DNA from: Poteriospumella lacustris
Taxonomy: Eukaryota; Sar; Chrysophyceae; Chromulinales; Dinobryaceae
Reading direction: 5' to 3'
Assembly: GCA_008000375.1 (NCBI GenBank)
Contig: SMOI01000145.1
Location: forward strand, 1 to 64,000
Length of the DNA: 64,000 nucleotides
Below the pieces are notes generated by a model. That model saw only the letters and a program-made list of their open reading frames with translations. It was not told the origin of the DNA and ran no database searches. Positions 1 to 7,635 of this stretch are shown here, piece by piece. The translations under genes were made by a program, and so were the position numbers. Position 1 is the stretch's first letter; the number at the start of each line of letters is the position of its first letter.

Positions 1-14
1 AGCAGGCGCGCAAC

Positions 15-3000
15 ATGACCATGGTGCTGGCGACGCAGAGCGCTGCCGTGTCGACGGGCGCGGTGCTGCAGCTGCAGCTGGTGGTGCGCGACCGCAGCGG
101 CCAGCGGTCGGCGGTGGCGGAGGTGGCGGTGACGCTGGTCTCGGAGCGGTCGGTGGACATGTCGCTGTCGTTCGCGGAGGGATCGGCGGTGACGAGCGCC
201 GGCGTGATGAACGCGGACGCGAAGCTGATGGTCCAGAGCCAGCTGACTGTGCCGGCGCTGGTGGGCGGCAACTGGTCGTGGGCCGTGTCGCCCCCAATCG
301 ACGCGACAGACGCGGCGACGGGGCTGTCGGCGGTGACGAGCACGGCGCTGAGCGGCAGCTGGTCGGCATCTGCGCAGGCGTTCACACGAGGCGTGTTCCT
401 GGTGGTGCGGCCGTCGACGATGGCTGCGGGCGTCACCTACACGTTTTCGCTGCGTGCGGCGGGGGCAGTGGAGTTGAGCGGCGTCGCCTCGAGCCACGTG
501 TCGTCGGTGGCGTCGATCGCGGTGACCATCAACGAACGGCCCAAGCCTGGCGCCTTCGACATCGCCCCGCCGTCTGGCAGGGCCTTCGAGACGGAGTTTC
601 AGTTGTACGCGGCGGGCTGGGTGTCGGCGAACCTGCCGCTGAGGTTCCAGTTCGCGTACGAGAGCGCGCTGGGCAACCAGGTGGTGCTACGCGCGGCGGC
701 GGAGTTGGCGCATGCGTCGCTGCAGCTGCCCCCGGGGCCAGAGGCGCAGGGATTTGTGTTGCTGTGTCGAGTGGAAGTCGTCGACACGCTGAGCGCCAAC
801 AATTCGCTGGCCCAGTCGGTGAGGTCGGCGCTGGAGGCGTCGACGGCGTCGTCGCAGACCGCGACACAGTCGTTTCTGGACGAAGCGGCGAGCGTGGTGG
901 CTTCGCAGGTGTCGCTGGACCGCCTGTCGTACCTCATGTCCGCGGCGACGTACACGTGGAACTACGCGAACTGCTCCCGCACGCCGTTCGACTGCAGCTC
1001 GCTGAATCGCCGGCCGTGCTTCCTCACGGCACACACCTGCGGACCCTGTCTGGCGGGGTACGTGGGCAGAGAGGGCGACGCCAACAGCTTCTGCAGCTAC
1101 GCCAGCGTGCATCGCGCGCTCCGCGATCAGGCGGAGCATCAGCGCCGCCGATTGCAGGCACAGAACGCGTCTGCGTTGTGCCCCGCGAACTGTTCGGGGC
1201 GCGGGGTGTGCGAGTTCTTCGCGGTGGGTACGAACAGCCCCGTCACGTTCTGCGGCGTAACGGACGACTCGTGTTACAGCGCGTGTCGCTGTCCGACGGG
1301 CTTTCGCCTGAGCCCCTCGTGTGCCGAGGCCGACGAAGTGGTCGCCGCGAAGGCGCAGACGCGCGAGTCGCTGTTGGAGCTGGCGGACGTGGCGTACCGG
1401 CTGCAGCCGCTGACGAGCCAGTCGGTCAGCAGCCTCGTGGCCAGTCTCGCGGAAGTGTCGCAGAGGGCGCAGCAGATCTCCTCGGCCTCGGCGCGTAAGC
1501 AGTTGCAGATGGTGGCGATGCTGCTGAACGACACGCAGTCGCTGGGCGACGGCGGCGAGGTGCTGAGCCAAGTGGCGCGGCTGGTAGACGCTGTGTCGTC
1601 GGCGTTGCCGTGGCAGCGCCAGCACGGCGACGTGTTGAGCTCGAATATCACTGCGGACGATGTGGCGGCGGACGTGCAGCGCACCTTCGCGCAGCTGAGC
1701 GACGCGACGTGGAGCTCGATGGTGCTGGGTGAGGCGCCGCGGCTAGTGGCCGGGGCGACGGTGCGGCTGACGTCGGGTCTCCTTCGCGGGCAGTCGTCGT
1801 CCGCCTGTGCGGGAGGCAGTTCCACGACGGTGACGGTGCCGTCGACGGCCCTCGAGAGCGCCTTGGGCCTGACGGCGCCGGCGGTGGCTCTGCCGACCGG
1901 TGCGGAGGGCAGCGGCTGCGGATCGGGCGTGGGCTACACGGTGCTGAGCTCTGCCGAGCCGTTGCGGCGCAACGCCTCTGCGTCGAGCTCCGACACGAGC
2001 GAAGTGACGATGCAGTGGGCGGCGTTTCCGTTCGCGTCGGCGAGTCAGACGGTGACGGTGACGCTGCCGTGGCGCGGTCGCGCCATCCCGGCCTCAGGGG
2101 CGGTGGTGGTCGGCGGCGAGCAGTACAACATCTCGTGCGGCCCGGGCGACTTCTCCGTGCACAGCCGCGCGTGCGAACTGCTGAGCGGCAACGTGACGGA
2201 GGCCTGCGAGGGGCGGCACGAGCTGCGCATGGTCAAGTGCCCGCAGCGCGAGGAGCGTCCTCGCTGCCAGTTCGTAGACCCGGACGGCGAGGTCGATGGC
2301 AGCCTCTGCGCGCTCAGCGGCTGGACGGCGACGTCCATCGAGTGTCGCTGTCCGCTGGTGGCGGCCGCGACTCGACGTCGCTTGGCGGCGTCCAACAGCT
2401 CGGCGCTGGCGTCGAAGGTGTCGGTGACGTACGTGGGCATGATGACATCGCTGACGCGGACGTTCACGACGACGGTGCTGAGCGCGCAGCGGCTCAACGA
2501 GAACGCGGTGGAGCAGTCGATGGCCGCCATCGGCACGCTGATCGGCTTCTTGAGCGTGGCCCTGCTGGCGCTGTACTGGTCGCAGCGCCTGGACCTGGAG
2601 GACACGGCGAAGAAGGGCAAGACCGAGGCCGCGAAGCGCGACCAGGTGGCTCCGGACGGCGACCGAAGCGCCGCCCCATCGTCGGCGTCGCTGTGGACGC
2701 GCTGGTCGTCGATGCTGAGCGGTCTGCGAGGTGCGCGAGCGCAGCGTAGGCCAGCGGCGGTGTCGAGTGCGCCGTCGACCTTCGACCACTTGTTCCGCAT
2801 GGCGGAGGAGGCGCTGCCGAACATCCTCAGCTCGAAGTCGTTCTGGGGCCGCGTGCAGGACGAGATGAAGCGCCACCACCGGTGGCTGGGCGTGGTCTTC
2901 TTCTACTCGGCGCAGATGCCGCGCGTGATGCGCGTGGTGTCGCTGGCGACGAACATCGTGATCATGCTCTTCATGCAGTCGGTCACGTACAACTTCACGA

Positions 3001-5222
3001 AGGGCGACGACGGCTCCTGCGCGGCCTTCGACTCGGAGGCGGCGTGTCTGGCGCCGGCCTCGGCCATCGCACCGGGCGCCTCGAAGTGCTTCTGGACGCC
3101 CGCGACGCCCGCGACGACGGCCGGCTCCCCCGCGACGACGGCGCAGACGGGCAGCTGTGCGTACGTGCAGCCCGACAGCAGCGTCACGGTGGTGCTCTTC
3201 GTCGCCATCTTCTCCGCCATCGTCAGCACGCCGCTCGCCTGCGCCGTCGACTGGCTCATCAACCGCGTGCTCTGCGCCGAGACCGCCGCCGCCGCCGCCG
3301 CCGCGTCGCCGCGCCTGGCCGCCATTGTCCCGGCGCCGGACGCGTTGTCGAGCGCCGAGCCGCCCGCGGCCAAGCGACACGCGCTGACGCGTGCGCAGGT
3401 GACCGCGGCGGCGGCGTTCGCGAAGCTGTCGGCGGAGCTGCGGCAGCACCACCAGTCGCTGGGCGACGACTTCGAGCGCCGCGACTTCGAAGCGGCGTGG
3501 GGCCTCGACGCCGACGGCCGCTTCCTGACGCAGCGCGCGGCGCCGGCCGCCTGGTCGCTGCGCCGCGTCTTCGGCTGCGGCGGCGGTGGCGACCGCAGCG
3601 CCGCCGAAGACGCGCAGCCGCTGGCGAAGACGCTGATCGTGCAGGAGCTGGTGCGCGTCGAGGAGGACCTGGCGTACGAGCGCGAGCTGCTGCTGGCGGG
3701 CGACGGCCGCAGTCGCGAGCAGCAGTGCAACCGCCGCCTGCTGTTCCTGCTGCAGCGCGACCTGCTGCCGGGCGTCAAGGGGCAGATCCTCGAGAACAAG
3801 CAGCGCCGCGGCGACGCCGCGCGCAGTGCGCCCGTGTCGCCCGCCGCGAAGACCGCGGCCTGGTGCGTCCTCTTCGCGCTCAACGCCGCGCTGCTCTTCT
3901 ACGTCTTCCTCTTCGCCGTGTCGCAGGACGCCGTGCGGCAGCGCGCCTGGGCGCAGTCGTTCGCCGTGTGGCTGGCGCTGGAGATCGCGCTGGTCAGCTC
4001 CTTCGTCGTGGTCGTGACGCACGTGGCGCTGCCGATGCTGCTGCTGCGCGACGTGCAGCAGATCCAGCGCCGCCTCGTCGGCAACATCAAAGACTTCTAC
4101 CGCGACGTGTACCGCCGCCGCCGCGCCGCCGCCGCCGCCACTGCCACCGCCGCCACTGCCACCGCCGCTACTGCCACCGACGACGACGTCGCCGCTGACG
4201 ATGGCGCCGACGCGGCCGAGGCCGAGCCGCCCGGCTTCAACGCCGCGCGCTACCTGTTTCTGTCGCACCGCGCCGCGCTGCTGGCGCCGCAGCGCAGCTA
4301 CGTGGCGCGGCTGGTGCTGCACTTCCGCACGCCGTGGCCGAAGCAGTCGTTCCAGCGCGTGGCGCAGGTCGCGAAGAGCTACGACCGCCGCTTCGCCGCG
4401 CTGCAGCAGTCGCTGCTGCTCGTGGCCTTCTACTTCGTGTCGACGCTGCTGGTGTCGCCCGCGCGGCTGCAGGACCTGGCGCTGCAGCTGTGCGGCACGG
4501 TGATGCTGGGCTACACGGTGCTGCTGCACCTGCGGCTCTACCAGATCTACCCGGTGCTCGTCGTCGTGCCGCTGCTGCTCTGCGGCATCGTGGCGCACTT
4601 CGTCGCGCAGTCGGCCGCGACGCAGCAGCGGCTGCAGCGCCAGCGCCTGCTGTACGAGCTGACCGCCGACGACCCCTCCGACGCGCCCGTCGCCGAGCCG
4701 CCGCCGCCGCCGCCGCCGCGCGCGGCTCTCGCGGCGCCCGCGAAGCCGCTCGTCGAGAGCAAAGCCGCCGAGGGCGACCCCGGCGGCCAGCTGCGCGCCG
4801 CTGCGCCGCTGCTGCTGCTCGACGGTCCGCCGACGCAGCAGCCGCGCGGCCACATCGGGCGGCGGCAGTCGGTGCAGGCGGGCGTCGCGCTGGCGCTGCG
4901 CCTGGAGCAGCACCTGCAGCGGTCGGCGGGCGCCGCGGCCGACGACGCGTCGAGCCTGCGCCTCTCCGACAGCGTCGCCGACTCCGCCTCGCCGCGCGGC
5001 GAGTCACACGCGGCGACCGCGCCAGCCGCCCGCTCGACCGACACCGACGTCGACGGCAGCGCCGCGCCGCTGGCGCACGGCGCCTCGAGCGCGTCGTGGT
5101 CGCTGTCGTCGGCGGCGTCCTCGCGCTCGTTTAGCACTTTCGACGTCGCGGAGCCGACGCCCGCGGCGGGCGGCCGCGGCGCGCTGTCTGCGGCCTCGTC
5201 CTTTGCGTCGCTGTCGGTGTGA
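15..5222 (+). CDS. Polycystin-like REJ/GPS multi-pass membrane protein, 5' end probably outside the window
   Basis: An open frame of 1735 codons that is already inside a domain at its first Met, so the true start or an upstream exon probably lies left of the window. Residues about 1-290 look like a REJ (receptor for egg jelly) module, with the GW.....PLRFQF motif near residue 200. A Cys-rich EGF-like stretch follows (CPANCSGRGVCEF near 388). A GPS-like motif (CALSGWTATSIECRC) lies near 765, just before the first membrane helix (about 837-856). At least six more hydrophobic helices follow (about 970-990, 1055-1080, 1280-1304, 1315-1345, 1464-1481, and one or two in 1489-1535). Large charged and Ala-rich loops separate them, and the tail is disordered. 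REJ plus GPS plus many helices is the polycystin-1-like layout; large proteins of this kind occur in stramenopiles and other protists. The role, probably surface sensing or autocleaved adhesion, is inferred. I see no clear ion-channel pore. No introns are needed. Confidence 0.65.
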   Translation: MTMVLATQSAAVSTGAVLQLQLVVRDRSGQRSAVAEVAVTLVSERSVDMSLSFAEGSAVTSAGVMNADAKLMVQSQLTVPALVGGNWSWAVSPPIDATDAATGLSAVTSTALSGSWSASAQAFTRGVFLVVRPSTMAAGVTYTFSLRAAGAVELSGVASSHVSSVASIAVTINERPKPGAFDIAPPSGRAFETEFQLYAAGWVSANLPLRFQFAYESALGNQVVLRAAAELAHASLQLPPGPEAQGFVLLCRVEVVDTLSANNSLAQSVRSALEASTASSQTATQSFLDEAASVVASQVSLDRLSYLMSAATYTWNYANCSRTPFDCSSLNRRPCFLTAHTCGPCLAGYVGREGDANSFCSYASVHRALRDQAEHQRRRLQAQNASALCPANCSGRGVCEFFAVGTNSPVTFCGVTDDSCYSACRCPTGFRLSPSCAEADEVVAAKAQTRESLLELADVAYRLQPLTSQSVSSLVASLAEVSQRAQQISSASARKQLQMVAMLLNDTQSLGDGGEVLSQVARLVDAVSSALPWQRQHGDVLSSNITADDVAADVQRTFAQLSDATWSSMVLGEAPRLVAGATVRLTSGLLRGQSSSACAGGSSTTVTVPSTALESALGLTAPAVALPTGAEGSGCGSGVGYTVLSSAEPLRRNASASSSDTSEVTMQWAAFPFASASQTVTVTLPWRGRAIPASGAVVVGGEQYNISCGPGDFSVHSRACELLSGNVTEACEGRHELRMVKCPQREERPRCQFVDPDGEVDGSLCALSGWTATSIECRCPLVAAATRRRLAASNSSALASKVSVTYVGMMTSLTRTFTTTVLSAQRLNENAVEQSMAAIGTLIGFLSVALLALYWSQRLDLEDTAKKGKTEAAKRDQVAPDGDRSAAPSSASLWTRWSSMLSGLRGARAQRRPAAVSSAPSTFDHLFRMAEEALPNILSSKSFWGRVQDEMKRHHRWLGVVFFYSAQMPRVMRVVSLATNIVIMLFMQSVTYNFTKGDDGSCAAFDSEAACLAPASAIAPGASKCFWTPATPATTAGSPATTAQTGSCAYVQPDSSVTVVLFVAIFSAIVSTPLACAVDWLINRVLCAETAAAAAAASPRLAAIVPAPDALSSAEPPAAKRHALTRAQVTAAAAFAKLSAELRQHHQSLGDDFERRDFEAAWGLDADGRFLTQRAAPAAWSLRRVFGCGGGGDRSAAEDAQPLAKTLIVQELVRVEEDLAYERELLLAGDGRSREQQCNRRLLFLLQRDLLPGVKGQILENKQRRGDAARSAPVSPAAKTAAWCVLFALNAALLFYVFLFAVSQDAVRQRAWAQSFAVWLALEIALVSSFVVVVTHVALPMLLLRDVQQIQRRLVGNIKDFYRDVYRRRRAAAAATATAATATAATATDDDVAADDGADAAEAEPPGFNAARYLFLSHRAALLAPQRSYVARLVLHFRTPWPKQSFQRVAQVAKSYDRRFAALQQSLLLVAFYFVSTLLVSPARLQDLALQLCGTVMLGYTVLLHLRLYQIYPVLVVVPLLLCGIVAHFVAQSAATQQRLQRQRLLYELTADDPSDAPVAEPPPPPPPRAALAAPAKPLVESKAAEGDPGGQLRAAAPLLLLDGPPTQQPRGHIGRRQSVQAGVALALRLEQHLQRSAGAAADDASSLRLSDSVADSASPRGESHAATAPAARSTDTDVDGSAAPLAHGASSASWSLSSAASSRSFSTFDVAEPTPAAGGRGALSAASSFASLSV

Positions 5223-5549
5223 CCCGCCCCGCCGCCGCCGCCGCCTCCACCGGCGCCGTGGCCGTGGCCATAGAATAGAGAACGTTTCCCTTGTCGCCGT
5301 CCTACCTCCTACCGCGTCGCTTTCCTTTGTCTGAGCCGTTGGACGCGTCTTTTCGTAGCTGTTTTTTGTTTGACGCGGCGTCTGAGACGCGTATGGCGTC
5401 CATACGCCGCTGTAAGTCCTTGTCACGTGACCGCCCGGTCGAGAGAGCAGTCGAGCGTACTAATCGCGGCTTTGCTATGTACAGCGCCCGCGGCCGGGCC
5501 AGCGGCCGGGGCGGGAGAGTCTATTCGCTATGTACAGGCGACGCGGCGG
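5223..5549. other. Convergent intergenic gap
   Basis: This is the 3' flank shared by the polycystin-like gene (plus strand) and the small membrane protein gene (minus strand). No supported gene was seen. Confidence 0.5.
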
Positions 5550-6125
5550 TCACACGGCCTCGCCGGCCGGCGGCAGCGTCGCGTGGCTGCTGAAGTTGCG
5601 CAGCAAGAGGCGCTCGGGGTCGTGGCGAGGGGGCGAGGCGTCTCGGGGCGGCGCAGGCGACGCGTCCGCCGCGCGCTGAGGCTCCGCGGCCGCCGTCGCT
5701 TCGACGTCGAGCGACGCACGTCGCGCGCCCGACGACGGTGGCTGTGGCTGCGAGTGCACCCCAACCATCGACTCGTCCTACAGGCGGTGGCAGCGGCACG
5801 GTGCCGAGTGAGTACGCGGCAGCGCGGCGGGCGGCAGAGCGGGCCTTACGTCCTGGATGCGGTCCCTGCGGCGGTAGCGGCGGTCCGGTGCTGCGCAGGG
5901 CAGCCGAAAGAACATCCAGCGCAGCGATTCGCCGTGTCGATAGACGCAGTAGCAAGAAGTCATCACAACGGTGGCGAGGAAGAGCATGCTGGCGGTGAAC
6001 AGGACGGCGGCGATGTCGGAGGGGAAGTCTTCGGAGTCGCCGTAGTCGAGGGTCGACGAGCTGTTGGCCAGCAGAAATCGGTCAGGACCGTCTCTGAGGC
6101 GCGCAGCATCGGCCCAACGACTCAT
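5550..6125 (-). CDS. Small single-pass membrane protein, hypothetical
   Basis: Two exons on the minus strand, 6125-5850 and 5777-5550, joined by a 72-nt GT-AG intron (donor GTAAGG at 5849, acceptor TGTAG at 5778). The phase is 0, so the frame runs on from ...RDRIQD into DESMVGVHS. The product is about 167 residues. It has one hydrophobic helix at about 38-62 (IAAVLFTASMLFLATVVM) followed by Cys and basic residues, and a disordered Ala/Pro/Arg tail ending LPPAGEAV. I see no catalytic motif and do not recognise a family. The start is uncertain: the frame stays open upstream to 6248, but a pyrimidine-rich tract ending CAG lies just before the chosen ATG, so a 5' intron is possible. Confidence 0.45.
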
Positions 6126-6675
6126 CGACTGGGGGTAAGGTGGAGAAAGGTGGAGGTGAACAGGAAGCAGCAGCGTCGGCGAGTTTGCGCATGAGAATGC
6201 TCGGCTGGCAGCAGCGACGCCTCGTGTTCTCTCGGTGCCCCGTGTCACAACAGCAACTACAGCGCCGAGTTAGGTCGATTCGGCAAACGGAAATGCCATC
6301 CGCCTCGCTGCTTGCCCTTGTTTCCTGTTTCTGCGACCAGCGGCGGTCACAGTAACCGTCGACGGGTCGACCGATGTCGAAACTTGAAACGTCGCTTCGC
6401 TTTTGAAACGGCTACGCCACCGTATTTGTGACAGAGCTCGCGCTGTCGCCTCTCCCAGACCGTATCCGTCGGTGCCGCTGCTGAAGGCGACAAACGACAA
6501 ACGACAAACGACAAATGCCGCAGGAGCAGCGACGCGGCGACGCAGCGAAAAGGATTCGCCTGCGACGTGAGATCGCAGATTGCAAAGACCGCCACGCCAG
6601 TCCTACAACGATTTCAACCGGTGTCACTGCAAGTGCGACATTCACAGAAGAGCCCCTTCGAGCAGCCACAGCAAC
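6126..6675. promoter_or_regulatory. Divergent promoter region
   Basis: A 550-bp gap between the minus-strand membrane protein and the plus-strand WW/WH2 gene. It presumably carries both promoters. The only distinct structure seen is the 7-bp tandem repeat at 6488-6515. Confidence 0.4.
6488..6515 (+). repeat. Four tandem copies of CGACAAA
   Basis: Four perfect head-to-tail 7-mers lie in the divergent promoter. They could be a protein-binding array or simple slippage; nothing further can be said from sequence. Confidence 0.75.
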
Positions 6676-7511
6676 ATGAGCGATCTACCCGACGGATGGT
6701 TCGAGTACCAGACGGACGACGGCCAGGTCGGTGTCGACGTCTTTCTAGAATCCGCCCGTGGTCCAGCGTTTGTTTGATTGTGTTATGTGTGTACAGTCCT
6801 ATTTCTACAACCAAACGACTAACGAGACAACGTGGGATCGCCCGCAGCCACCAGCCAAGGCAGCAGCCCCTGCAGGTACGTGCGCCGGTGGTCCGCCGAG
6901 TCAACACGAACGCGCGTGAGTGACTGTGCTGTGCTCTAGGTCGACCAAACCCTTTCGGAGGAGGAGGAGGCGGAGGAGGTGGCCTCGGCGGCGGTCTCCT
7001 GTCGGCTATCCAGGCCGGCACCAAGCTGAAGAAGGCGGAGACCATCGACAAGTCCATCCCGCCGGGAGCCGGCCAAGTGGCCGACGCGCCGAAGACGCCC
7101 AGCGGCGGCGCTCCGGGCCCCGCAGCCGCCGCGCCGCGCCCGGCGCTGAGCATTCCCGGCCTCGGCGCGGTCGGCGGCGGCGCGTCCAAAGGCGGCGGGT
7201 TCGCCGACATTATGAAGAAGAACAGAGAAGCGGCCGCTGCGAAGGCCGGTGGCGCCGCTGCCGCGCCCGCCGCTGCTGCCCCGGCGCCTGCTGCTGCCCC
7301 GGCGCGTGCCGCTGCCCCGGCGCCTGTCGCTGCGGCGCCCGCCGCGTCCAGCGCGCCGTCCCACAGCCACAGCCACGCCGCCAGCAGCAGCAACGGCGGC
7401 GGAGGCGGAGGCGGCGTGGACCCCGCCTACGTGAAGCAGCTCGAGGCGCGACTCGCGGCGATGGAGGCGAAGATCGACAAGTTCATGCGCCACTTCGGCG
7501 TCGGCCCCTGA
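6676..7511 (+). CDS. WW domain + WH2 actin-binding protein
   Basis: Three exons: 6676-6726, 6797-6875 and 6940-7511. Introns of 70 and 64 nt have GT-AG ends and matching phases (0 and 1), giving about 233 residues. Splicing reconstitutes a WW domain at the N terminus: [14 protein letters not shown] joins [16 protein letters not shown], with both signature Trp residues and the distal Pro. A Gly stretch leads to a WH2-like actin-binding motif ([15 protein letters not shown], about residues 57-71). A second short FADIMKKNR segment, an Ala/Pro linker and a C-terminal coiled coil ([18 protein letters not shown]) follow. WW domains bind proline-rich ligands and WH2 motifs bind actin monomers, so a small actin-regulatory adaptor is likely. 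I do not recognise a specific named orthologue. Confidence 0.75.
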
Positions 7512-7635
7512 GGCGTTTGGTTTTCGGTTGTTTCGTTTGATTTGAGGCTCGTTAGTCGACCGCGACGCAGCGTCGCTTGTATAGTAACCAGTCGCGACGC
7601 CACCCGACGCTTCACACTCACCGCTACCGCTACCG
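7512..7635. other. Short convergent gap
   Basis: A 124-bp shared 3' region between the WW/WH2 gene and the PhoD-like gene. It holds CGCTAC-type short repeats around 7622-7640. Confidence 0.4.

Noticed and set aside
2094-4913. 939-codon minus-strand open frame antisense to the polycystin-like gene
   Set aside because: It is a shadow frame of GC-rich coding DNA, Arg/Gln-rich without domains; the plus strand carries recognisable REJ, GPS and membrane segments.
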